Below are positions 42,760 to 52,100 of a stretch of 64,000 nt of DNA, in pieces. This DNA is from SURF-21 sp964510515. Its GTDB lineage: Bacteria; Actinomycetota; Geothermincolia; Geothermincolales; RBG-13-55-18. The stretch's first letter is position 1. Every line of letters starts with the position of its first letter. The notes below the pieces were generated by a model. That model was not told where the DNA came from. It did not search any database and saw nothing but the letters and a program-made list of their open reading frames with translations. Where the stretch lies: assembly GCA_964510515.1 (NCBI GenBank), contig CAZEAU010000008.1, forward strand, positions 16,470-80,469, read 5' to 3'. The position numbers and the translations under genes are program-made.

Positions 42760-42991
42760 CGGCGGGTGAGCCGCCCTGGCGGGATATCGCCCGCCGCCCC
42801 ATAGTCATCATGCGCTCCCCCCATACCCGCGGCCCGGGCACCCCCATGCGGCCCGAGGGGGCCGGGTGCGGTTCGCTGCTTGGCTTAACCTTGCCAAACC
42901 GCCCCTTGCGCACCCCGATATGCGGCAGAGCGACGGTGCTTCCCCGCCGCTTGAGGTATGGTATTAGAAAGCCCGGGGGAAAGGTGCGAGC

Positions 42992-43717
42992 ATGTTAGCG
43001 CAGAGCATAGTGTCCCAGGCCATGCGGGCGGGCGGGGGACTTCGCCTGCACGAAGCGGTGGTCGGCCTGGGTTTCACCCTGGTGAGCCTGGAGGGCGGCG
43101 CCTGCGGCCTCGCCTATACCCTGCGCGACGAGCTGGGGCGCGGCTGCGACGCTTTCACGCAAGCGGGGAGCCTGGTGGGCAGGGAGGCAGGAGAGGCCCT
43201 GGAATGGATGGGGAGGGGCTCGGTCGTCGCCTCCGCCGTCGGCCTCGCCGTGGCCAACGCCCTGCTGCCGCCGCCCGCGGAGGCCTTGGCCACGGACCTC
43301 ATGGATATGCTTTCCCTGCGGCCCGGGGAGCGCGTGGTCACGGTGGGGAGGTTCCGCCCCCTGGAGCCGAGGCTGAAAAAGAGGGGGGTGGCCCTGGAGG
43401 CCGTCGAGCGGGGAGACCCGCTGCAGCCCCTGCGGGGATGCGACGTGGCCCTCGTCACCGCCACCGCCATCATCAACGGAACCCTTGAGGACATCCTCCC
43501 CGCGACCGCGGGAGCCCGGGAGGTGGTCGTCCTCGGACCCAGCACCCCCTGCGCCCCCGCGGCTTTCGCCGGAACCGCCGTCACCCTCCTCGCCGGCTCG
43601 GCCGTGGCCGACCGGGAGCGGGCGCGGGCGGTGGTGCTCGAGGGCGGAGGCACGCAGACCCTGGGCAAGTCGCTGCACAGGTGGACGCTGCGCGTGAGCG
43701 AGGCGAGGCGGGGATGA
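42992..43717 (+). CDS. DUF364 putative heavy-metal chelation protein
   Basis: A 241-residue protein of the DUF4213/DUF364 type: N-terminal half with ACGLAYTLRDELGRGCDAFT, C-terminal Rossmann-like half with GERVVTVGRFRPLEPRL, DVALVTATAIINGTLEDIL and VVVLGPSTPCAPAAFAGT. Family proteins have a PLP-transferase-like fold and are proposed to chelate heavy metals. The ATG follows GGGGGAAAGGTGCGAGC. Its stop overlaps the CDF transporter's ATG (ATGA), tying it directly to metal transport. Confidence 0.85.
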   Translation: MLAQSIVSQAMRAGGGLRLHEAVVGLGFTLVSLEGGACGLAYTLRDELGRGCDAFTQAGSLVGREAGEALEWMGRGSVVASAVGLAVANALLPPPAEALATDLMDMLSLRPGERVVTVGRFRPLEPRLKKRGVALEAVERGDPLQPLRGCDVALVTATAIINGTLEDILPATAGAREVVVLGPSTPCAPAAFAGTAVTLLAGSAVADRERARAVVLEGGGTQTLGKSLHRWTLRVSEARRG

Positions 43718-44916
43718 AAAGGACCGAGCGGGCGGCCGCCCTCTCCGTCGTCGTCACCACCCTCCTGGGCGGGGGCATGATCGCCGTCGCCGCTGTCTCG
43801 GGCAGCGTGTCCCTGGTCGCCGAGGGCATACACACCATGACCGACAGCGTCACCTCGCTGGCCCTCCTCATCGGCCTGCGCCTCTCCGAGCGCCACAGCG
43901 AGACCTTCCCCTTCGGCCTCTATAAGCTGGAGAACCTGGTGGCCACGGCCATCGGCGTCCTCATCCTGGTCGGCGCCTACGAGCTGGGCTCCGAGTCCAT
44001 CCGCCATCTCGGCGAAGAGCCGCGCGCCCTGGAGCACGAATGGCTGATGATGGCGGTGATGGCGGTGAGCATACTCTGCATAGGAGCCCTGGCCTGGTAC
44101 AAGAACAAGGTCGCCCGCGAGGAGAACTCCCCCGGGCTGCGGGCGGACGCGCGCCACTCCATGAGCGACCTCGCCGCGGCGGTGGCCGTGCTGGTGGGTA
44201 TCGGCCTGCACATGGCGGGCGTGCCCCGGGCGGACTCCGTCGCCGCCCTGGTGGTGGTGGCCTTCCTCGCCTGGGCGGGGATAAACGTCACCCTCAACGG
44301 GGTGAAGGTGCTCCTCGACGCCTCGGTGGAGAAGGAGGTGCTCTTCCAGGCGCGGGAGATAGCGCAGGCCCATCACGGGGTCAAGGAGGTCCTGCATGTG
44401 GAGGGGAGGAACTCGGGCAGCTACCGCTTCCTCAACCTCGTCCTCGTGCCCCGCAGCCGGAACCTGGACCTCGCCGACCACGTCGCCGAGGAGGTGCGGG
44501 ACAGCATCTCCCGGGGCATCCCCAAGGTGGATCGGGTGAACATCAACCTGCGCACCGAGGCAAGGGAAAGCATGCGCGGCGCCGTCATGCTGGAGGCGGA
44601 CGGCGCGACCGTGTCCGGCCATTTCGGCGACGCCCCGGCCTTCGCCCTGCTCGACTTCTCCCTCCCTGGCGCGGGGACCGTCTCCCGGGAAATGCTGTTG
44701 AACCCCTTCACCGACCTCTCCCGGGGCAAGGGGGTCAAGGTGGCGGAGTTCCTGGCCCAGCAGGGCGTGGACGTCGTGGTGGTCAAGGAGGACCTGGAGG
44801 GCAAGGGCTCCCATTACGCCCTGGAGGCGCACGGGGTGCTCGAGCTGTTCCGGCCGGAGCTGAAGAGCCTGGAGGACGCCGAGAGGGAGCTGGCCGACTT
44901 CGTGCGCGGCCATTAA
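43714..44916 (+). CDS. Cation diffusion facilitator fused to C-terminal NifX-like domain
   Basis: A 400-residue fusion. Residues about 1-200 hold six membrane helices with the metal sites HTMTD (helix II) and HSMSD (helix V), the HxxxD pairs of zinc/iron CDF exporters. About 205-290 is the CDF cytoplasmic domain (DASVEKEVLFQ...VDRVNINL). From about 292 a NifX-like domain begins (GAVMLEADGATVSGHFGDAP). The fusion could sense a metal cluster and gate metal efflux. ATG overlaps the DUF364 stop by four bases. Confidence 0.9.
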   Translation: MKRTERAAALSVVVTTLLGGGMIAVAAVSGSVSLVAEGIHTMTDSVTSLALLIGLRLSERHSETFPFGLYKLENLVATAIGVLILVGAYELGSESIRHLGEEPRALEHEWLMMAVMAVSILCIGALAWYKNKVAREENSPGLRADARHSMSDLAAAVAVLVGIGLHMAGVPRADSVAALVVVAFLAWAGINVTLNGVKVLLDASVEKEVLFQAREIAQAHHGVKEVLHVEGRNSGSYRFLNLVLVPRSRNLDLADHVAEEVRDSISRGIPKVDRVNINLRTEARESMRGAVMLEADGATVSGHFGDAPAFALLDFSLPGAGTVSREMLLNPFTDLSRGKGVKVAEFLAQQGVDVVVVKEDLEGKGSHYALEAHGVLELFRPELKSLEDAERELADFVRGH

Positions 44917-44953
44917 GCACCTCCCGCGGGGGCGCCAGTGATAGAATACCCCC

Positions 44954-45721
44954 ATGATGCATACATCACACCTGGAAGGCATGGCTTTCACCGCGGGGCG
45001 CTGGCCCCTGGACCCAGGCCTGCCCACCGCCGTCTTCATCCACGGCTCCGGGGGGGCGGGTGTGCTCTGGCACGCGCAGGCGCAAGAGCTGGCGGAGGAG
45101 ATGAACACGCTGGCCCTCGACCTCCCGGGACATGGCGCGAGCGGCGGCGAGGGCATGGAGCGCGTGGAGGATTACGCCGCGCGCGTGGACGCCTTCATCG
45201 CCTCGCTGGGGGCGCCGCGCCCCATACCCTGCGGCCTGAGCATCGGCGGGGCCATCGTCCTGCAGCTGCTGCTGGACCACCCGGGCCGGTACGCGGCGGG
45301 CATCGTGGTCAACTCAGGCGCCAGGCTGCGGGTGCTGCCCATGATATTTGAGGCCGTGGAGAAGGATCCGCGGGCCTTTGCCGAGGCCGCCCCCGCCTTC
45401 AGCATCGCGGAGAAGACCGACCCCTCCGTCATCGCTCCCCTCCTGGAAGCGATGGCCGCATGCCCCCCCGAGGTCACCCTGGGCGACTTCCGCGCCTGCG
45501 ACTCCTTCGACGTCATGGAGAGGCTGGGCGAGATAGAGGCGCCCGTCCTCGTCCTCACCGCCGCGGAGGACAAGATGACCCCCGTCAAGTACGGCGCCTT
45601 TCTCGCGGAGCGCATCGCGCGCTCCACCCTGCTCAACATCGAGGGAGCCGGCCACCTCTCCCCCATGGAGAAGCCCCGCGAGGTGGGCGAGGCCATAGCG
45701 GAGTTCGTGCGCTCGCTGTGA
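44954..45721 (+). CDS. Alpha/beta-hydrolase
   Basis: A 255-residue hydrolase: oxyanion loop FIHGSGGAGVLW (about 28-39), nucleophile Ser in CGLSIGGAIV (about 93-102), acid Asp in VLTAAEDKMTP and His in GAGHLSPMEKP (about 233-243). Size and lid resemble carboxylesterases or meta-cleavage-product hydrolases. It has no signal peptide, so it is cytoplasmic. Upstream is AT-poor with a possible TAGAAT -10 at 44943 and no ribosome site, so translation may be leaderless. It follows the metal operon by 37 bases. Confidence 0.88.
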   Translation: MMHTSHLEGMAFTAGRWPLDPGLPTAVFIHGSGGAGVLWHAQAQELAEEMNTLALDLPGHGASGGEGMERVEDYAARVDAFIASLGAPRPIPCGLSIGGAIVLQLLLDHPGRYAAGIVVNSGARLRVLPMIFEAVEKDPRAFAEAAPAFSIAEKTDPSVIAPLLEAMAACPPEVTLGDFRACDSFDVMERLGEIEAPVLVLTAAEDKMTPVKYGAFLAERIARSTLLNIEGAGHLSPMEKPREVGEAIAEFVRSL

Positions 45722-45875
45722 GGCCCTCCCCGCACGGGAGAGGGACCACGCGTTCCCGCTCACCTATTCCCGGAAGGGTGCACCCGACTCCACGTGGGGA
45801 AAGGAGCCACGCGGGCCACGCCGCCCACTCGTGTCATCCCCGGATGCTAGAATTATTCTAAAGGAGGCGGTCGGG

Positions 45876-47072
45876 ATGGCGGTGTATTCCCACTCAAGGC
45901 TGCAGACTTTCCAGAACTGCCCGCTGCAGTACAAGCTGCGATATATCGACCGGGTGAAGTCGGAGAGGCACGGCATCGAGGCCTTCATGGGCAGCATGGT
46001 GCACGAGGCTATGGAGAAACTCTACCGCGACCTCAGGGTGTCCAAACTCAACGAGCTGGAGGACCTGCTGGGCTTCTACCGCCAGAGCTGGGACAGCGCC
46101 TGGCACGACGGCATCTTCATCGTCAAAAAGGACTACACGGCGCGCAACTACCGCGACACCGGCGAGCGCTGCATCCGCGACTACTACGAGCGCTGCTACC
46201 CCTTCGAGGACGGCAGGACCCTGTGGCTGGAGGAGTGGGTGCGCATCCCCCTGGATTCGGGGGGCAAATACTCCATGACCGGGGTGGTGGACCGCCTGGT
46301 GGACAGGGGCGGCGGTGCCTACGAGATACACGACTACAAGACCTCCGCGAGCCTCCCCACCCAGAAGCAGGCGGACTCCGACCGTCAGCTGGCCCTCTAT
46401 CAGCTGGCGGCGATGGAGGCCTTTCCCGATGCCCGCGAGATGAAGCTGGTGTGGCATTACCTGGCCTTCGACAAGGACATCGTCTCCGAGAGGAGCGAGG
46501 AGGACCTGCGGGAGCTGAAGCGCAGCACCATCGCCCTCATCGAGGTCGTGGAGGGGGCGCGGGAGTTCGAGCCCAGGGAGAGCGCCCTCTGCGCATGGTG
46601 CGATTATCCCCACCTTTGCCCGCTGCGCAGGCACCTCTTCGCGGTGCAGGACCTCGCACCCCGGGAGTTCAGCGAGGAGGACGGGGTCAGGCTGGCGGAC
46701 AGGTACGTGGAGCTGAGGGGAAGGAAGAGGGAGCTGGAGGCGGAGCTGGAGGGGCTGCAGGAGGAGATAGCGGAGTACTGCGGGGCCAAGGACTACGCGA
46801 CCCTGCGGGGGACGGAGCACATGCTGACGGTGAAGAGGGAGACGAGGCCGGCCTTCCCCAAATCCGGCAGCCAGGAGCGATCCGAGCTGGAGGAGCTCCT
46901 GAGAAAGCTGGGGCGCTGGGACGGCGCCGCGGCCCTCAATGCCGCCAAGCTGACCAAGACGCTGCGGGAGAGGAGCTGGCCGGAGAAGGAGCTGCGCGAG
47001 CTGGAGCGCTTCGCGACCTGGGAGGAGAGCGTCAGCATACGCCCCCGCAAGCTCAAGGACCAGGAGAGATAG
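45876..47072 (+). CDS. RecB/Cas4-like PD-(D/E)XK nuclease with Fe-S cluster
   Basis: A 398-residue nuclease: H43 (GSMVHEAMEKLY), D139 (GVVDRLV), D153 and K155 (IHDYKTS) form the PD-(D/E)XK core. C15 (FQNCPLQY) with C239, C242 and C248 (CAWCDYPHLCP) form the four-Cys [4Fe-4S] clasp of AddB/Cas4. The C-terminus (about 260-398) adds a coiled coil (RGRKRELEAELEGLQEEIAE) and a helical region. ATG lies eight bases after AAAGGAGG. No CRISPR or helicase genes adjoin; repair or recombination is the likely role. Confidence 0.88.
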   Translation: MAVYSHSRLQTFQNCPLQYKLRYIDRVKSERHGIEAFMGSMVHEAMEKLYRDLRVSKLNELEDLLGFYRQSWDSAWHDGIFIVKKDYTARNYRDTGERCIRDYYERCYPFEDGRTLWLEEWVRIPLDSGGKYSMTGVVDRLVDRGGGAYEIHDYKTSASLPTQKQADSDRQLALYQLAAMEAFPDAREMKLVWHYLAFDKDIVSERSEEDLRELKRSTIALIEVVEGAREFEPRESALCAWCDYPHLCPLRRHLFAVQDLAPREFSEEDGVRLADRYVELRGRKRELEAELEGLQEEIAEYCGAKDYATLRGTEHMLTVKRETRPAFPKSGSQERSELEELLRKLGRWDGAAALNAAKLTKTLRERSWPEKELRELERFATWEESVSIRPRKLKDQER

Positions 47073-47098
47073 GCGCAGGCCCGCCCTCCGCGCGGGGC

Positions 47099-48418
47099 TC
47101 AGATGATAGGCGCCACATTGGCCCGCGAGCCCTTGAGCTTCGCCGCGATGAGGAGGAAGAGGGAGCGCACGGGGTCAACCGGTGAGAGCTGCACCGTCTG
47201 GACTCGCATCTGCCGGGACAGGCCGCCGATGCTTAGGGCCAGGTCATTGCATCCGGGGCTCATGGTCACGCGGCGCTTTCCCAGCCGCTTGCGCAGCGCC
47301 ACGCCGTGCTCCTGTATGGCGCAGCTCCCCGCGATGTGCACGCGGCCCTCGAGGCCATCCACCACCTCCTTGCCTATGCCCTTCCCCATGAGCACGGTGA
47401 AGCCCCCTTTGCCCCCATGGTCGCGGTAGAGCAGCTCGATGATGGTCTCGGTGTTGCGGCGGCAACCCTCCTTGCAGCAGCGCTCCTCGCCCCTGATGAT
47501 GGTCACATCGGGCGGGAAATCGTCCAGCAGCTCGCAGGTCAACTGCCGCTTGCGCTCCTCCAGGAGGGGCCGGTTGACGATGTCGATCTTCTCGATATCC
47601 CCCTGCCCAAAACCGGTGTCCGCGCAGAGCTTGAGATGCGCGACCTCCTGCAGGCCGAAGCCCATCAGCGCCGCGCCCACGACATCGGTGGCCAGCGCGT
47701 CCGGGCCCCCGATAAGTAGGTCGAAGGGCAACACGCAGCGCACGGCGTTGAAAACCGTCGGGTAGTGGCCGTGATCGGTGCCGACGAGCCCGTCGATAAG
47801 GGCGAAATCCGGGCGGATGACGCGGTAGATGTCGGCGAACTTCTGATGCAGTCGGTAGTTGTGGTTGGCGATGCGGCTCATCTGATGCACCAGCCCGAAC
47901 TGATTCTTGATGGAGAGCGTCACCTGGGACATGCTGTGGGTCTTGAGCTTGGGGATGGACACATAGAGGTTCTCCGCGCGCCTCTCTATGAGGCGCTCGT
48001 AGGCGAAGTCCGATATCTCCACAAACTCCTCCAGCGTCTCCAGAAACACCGGCACGGCCCCCGTCTCGTCCAGGTAAATGGGCACGGCCCCGGTCTCTTT
48101 GCACACGCGCTTGTAGCCGGTGCCCAGAAAGACCAGCCGGGTGAAGTTGGCCTGGGTGCTGTTCTCGATGACATAGACATCGCGCGCCCCGCAGGCCTGA
48201 AAGTAGAGGATGGTCTGGCGCAGCACCTCGGGGTCGGTATAGACATTCGGCTCTGGGCCAACGCCGTTGACCTTGAGATAGACATCCCGGCTGGAGCGCA
48301 GCATGCTCTTCCCCCCGCCGAAATGCTCGAAGACCTCCCTCACGGCCGCGGCTATGCCCTGCCGGGTGTCCGCCAGCACGACCTCCGCTCTCGCGTCTGA
48401 AGCGCCTTCACCGACCAT
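47099..48418 (-). CDS. DUF362 protein
   Basis: A 439-residue DUF362 protein: VYLKVNGVGPEPNVYTDPEVL and ARDVYVIENSTQ near the N-terminus, KLKTHSMSQVTLSIKNQFGLVH (about 175-196), and ALIDGLVGTDHGHYP. The family often precedes ferredoxin domains, but here none is present; instead GEERCCKEGCRRNTE (about 320-334) gives a Cys cluster and a C-terminal hydrophobic stretch follows. Function of DUF362 is unsettled. ATG follows GGGAGGTAAGGCG. It faces the nuclease gene convergently. Confidence 0.8.
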   Translation of the reverse strand: MVGEGASDARAEVVLADTRQGIAAAVREVFEHFGGGKSMLRSSRDVYLKVNGVGPEPNVYTDPEVLRQTILYFQACGARDVYVIENSTQANFTRLVFLGTGYKRVCKETGAVPIYLDETGAVPVFLETLEEFVEISDFAYERLIERRAENLYVSIPKLKTHSMSQVTLSIKNQFGLVHQMSRIANHNYRLHQKFADIYRVIRPDFALIDGLVGTDHGHYPTVFNAVRCVLPFDLLIGGPDALATDVVGAALMGFGLQEVAHLKLCADTGFGQGDIEKIDIVNRPLLEERKRQLTCELLDDFPPDVTIIRGEERCCKEGCRRNTETIIELLYRDHGGKGGFTVLMGKGIGKEVVDGLEGRVHIAGSCAIQEHGVALRKRLGKRRVTMSPGCNDLALSIGGLSRQMRVQTVQLSPVDPVRSLFLLIAAKLKGSRANVAPII

Positions 48419-49105
48419 CGCCTTACCTCCCTCGCTGCCGCGCGCACGGCGGGGGCCGGCCCGCGGCCTCCCGCGGGGCATGCCGTCCCCGTGCCGCCCT
48501 CTCGCAGGACATCTTGCTTCCTTTTTGGGCTCAAGCGGGCGCCGGGCCACGGCTCGCCATCTCGCCACGCGGCGGGCGCGCGCTCCCGAGCTCCGCCTGC
48601 GACCATCCATATCATAGAATCGGGCCCGCGCGCATGTCCATCCGCGCGGGCCCCCATATCCACCGGTCGCCGCCGACGGCCGCATGCTGGAGGAGGATGC
48701 GTCGCCAGGAAGGGAAATGGCGGGTCCCCTGCGGGAATCGCGCGAAAACAGGGGCGGCAACATGGCCGAGTTGCTCAAGGGGCGGGGTCGCCCTGCCGAA
48801 TGTAATAACGTTGAGCGGGAGGGCCCGCGCCATGCGCCACGCCGCTTTTTGCGGAGCGAGAGGAGAGGGGCGCGCCGCGAGGTCGCCCGCCGGGGCGTTG
48901 CGTCAAAACGGACAGGAAAACCTGGAAACGTATATGCCGAGCGGATATACCGAGCGAGCGCGAGGCCTCCATCCCGGCCCGAAGCGCCGGGGGGAGGAGG
49001 GCCTCTCCGCCCATGGCATCCGCTCGCGCGAGGTCAGGGAGACAAAGCCGGAAAGCCCCATTACATGTAGCACCGGACCGGCATGAGTTCACGGAGGTGG
49101 AGGGT
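48419..49105. other. 687-base divergent gap, nothing identified
   Basis: GC-rich region between the DUF362 gene and the large surface-protein gene. ATATGCCGAGCGGATATACCGAGC near 48936 repeats a short CCGAGCG motif. I looked for riboswitch-like cores and found none I could support. It probably holds the promoter and a long leader of the surface-protein gene. Confidence 0.35.
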
Positions 49106-52100
49106 ATGCTGTCTAGACAGGGTCACGGGGGGCTGAGAAAGCCCGCGGTAGTGCTGTTCATGGTTCTGCTGCTGCTGGGGGCGCTCGCCCCGCTGGGCAT
49201 AACCCCCCTGGACGGCGGGAGAAAGGCCTATGCGGACGGCCCCGGCGGGTCGATCTCCGGCACCGTCAAAGACGCGGATGATAACGCAGTGAAGGAAGTC
49301 CGCGTCGAGGTATGCGACGCGTCAGGCATGGAGGCGGGCATCGCCGATACCGATGAGGACGGCTTCTACGAGGTGGACGGCCTGGAGGCGGGCAACTATT
49401 TCGTGTATTTCTCTCCCCCGCCCCAATATCGCGGCCAGTGGTACGAAGGCGCGCAGGGCCTCGAGGAAGCCGAGCCCGTGGAGGTCGAGGAGGGCGTGGC
49501 CACGACGGATATCGACGCCACCCTGGATGCGGCGGGCTGGATAACGGGCACCGTCACGGATAAGGGTGATGAGGGCGTGGAGGGCGTGCAGGTCGAGGTC
49601 TTTGACGCGGACGGGAATCCGGCGGGCGTCACCACGTGGACGGATGAAAACGGCGCCTATGTGGCGGGCGGCCTGGAGGCGGGCGAGTACTACATATTTT
49701 TCTTCCCCCCGCACGAATACCTGCGCCAATGGTATGAAGGGGCGGAGGACTTCATGGACGCCACAAAGGTAACGGTAGTGGTGGGCCAAGCCACGGAGGA
49801 AATCGACGCCGCCCTTGAGCCGGCGGGCTGGATAGAGGGCACGGCGACCAGCGCGGTCGAGCCCGAAGGGGTGGAGGGCGTCCAGGTCGTGCTCAACGAC
49901 GAGCATGGCAACTGGCTGGGAGAAGCCATGACCGATGAGAACGGTCAATATGTGCTGGGCGGCCAGAAGGCGGGCGAATACTACATATTCTTCTATCCCC
50001 CGTATAAATACCTGCCCCAATGGTATGAAGGGGCGGAGGACTTCATGGGCGCCAAAAAGGTAACGGTGGTGGTGGACCAAGCCACGGAGGAAATCGACGC
50101 CGCCCTTGAGTCGGCGGGCTGGATAGAGGGCACGGTCAAAGACGCGCATGGCGACGGAGTGAAGGACGTCCAGGTCGAGGTCTTTGACGAAGGTGGGAAC
50201 TGGGTCAACTTTGGGGTGACCAAGGAGGACGGCAGCTACGCGGCGGGCGGCCTGCATAAGGGCACCTACCGGGTGAGCTTCAGGCCCGATGGCCCCTACT
50301 TCCCCCAGTGGTATGACAACAAGCCGGACTTCGAGAGCGCCACTGATGTTGAGATTGAGAATGTGGGCGAGGCCACGGGGGACATCGACGCCACCCTGGA
50401 GGCGGCGGGCGCGATAAGCGGCACCGTCAAAGACGAGTACGGCCGCACAGTCGGAAATGTCTTCGTGCAGGTCTATGACGCCGATGAGAACTTAATCCGT
50501 GAGGTTCCGACCCATCCCTTCGCCCAACCCTATGTGGTGAGCGGCCTTCCCACGGGCAAATATAAAGTGTGCTTCTTGCCCCCGCAGGAATACCTGGCCC
50601 AATGGTATGACAACGAGACGAACTTCGACGATGCCGACGAGGTGGAGGTGGTGCTGGGCGAGACCACGGAGGACATCGACGCCACCCTGGAGGCGGCGGG
50701 CTGGATAAGCGGCACCGTCACCGATACGGAGAATGAGGGCGTGGCGGGCGTCTGGGTCGAGGCCTTCGACGAGAATGAGAACCCGGTGGGCGGCTCGCTG
50801 ACGGGAGAAGACGGCGCCTACGAGATGGGCGGCCTTCCCGCGGGCACATACAAGGTGCGCTTCGACCCCCCCCCACAGGAATACCTGCCCCAATGGTATG
50901 AAGACAAGCCGAACTTCGACGATGCCGACGAGGTGGAGGTGGTGCTGGGCGAGACCACGGAGGACATCGACGCCACCCTGCAGCCGGCGGGCTGGATTAA
51001 AGGCAAGGTGACCAGCGCGGTCCAGCCCGATGGGGTGAAGGACGTCTGGGTCGAGGCCTTTGACGAGAATGAGAATTCGGTGGGCAGCTCGCTGACGGAA
51101 GAAGACGGCTCCTACGAGATGAGCGGCCTGGCGGAAGGCACATACAAAGTGCTCTTCGAGCCCCCGCTCGGACACTTCCCCCAATGGTATGAAGACAAGC
51201 CGAACTTCGGGGAAGCCGACGAGGTGGAGGTGGAGGCCGGCAAGGTCACGGAGAACATCGACGCCACCCTGGAGGCGGCGGGCACGATCAGCGGCACCGT
51301 GACCAGCGCGTCCGAGCCGGGCGGCGTGGAAGGCGTCCGCGTCGAGGTCTGGGACCTGTCCCATAACTGCATACGCGAGGCCGAGACCGATGGAAGCGGC
51401 GCCTACGAGATGGACGGCCTTCCCGCGGGCACATACAAAGTGCGCTTCGAGCCCCCGCCCACATACGCGCCACAATGGTATGACAACGAGAAGAACTTCG
51501 ACGATGCCGACTATGTGGAGGTGGAGGCCGGCAAGGTCACGGAGAACATCGACGCCACCCTGGGTGCGGCGAACGCGATAAGCGGCACCGTCACCGACGA
51601 AGGCGGGCATGGGGTGGGGAACGTCAAGGTTTACGTCTTTACGACAAGCGAGTCACCGATGCCGATAGCCCTTACGGAGACGGCTACCGACGGTACCTAT
51701 GAGACCGAGATGCTGCCTGTCGGCGAATACAGGGTGGGGTTCGAGCCCCCGGACGACTACCTTCCCCAGTGGTACGACGGCAAGGCAGACTACGAACATG
51801 CTGACCCGGTAGAGGTGAAACTGGGCGAGACCACGGAGAACATAGACGCCACCCTGGAAGCGGCGGGCGTGATAAGCGGCACCGTCACCGACGAAGGCGG
51901 GGATGGGGTGGGGAACGTCAAGGTCAGCGTATATGACCTCGATGAGGAATTCGTGGGCTCTGTATCGACCAACTCCGAGGGCGAATACGAGATGCGCGGC
52001 CTGCCTGCGGGCAACTACCGGGTAGAGTTCTTTCCTTGGGGAAGCTACCTTCCCCAGTGGTACGACGGCGCGGCGGACTTCGAGCATGCCACCACGATAG

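Noticed and set aside
37594..44916. Nitrogenase cofactor assembly locus
   Set aside because: NifX-like domains are present but no nifHDK, nifB radical-SAM, nifE or nifN gene is in the window.
45876..47072. CRISPR-associated Cas4
   Set aside because: The motifs match the broader RecB/AddB-type Fe-S nuclease group, the protein is about twice the usual Cas4 length, and no CRISPR is nearby.
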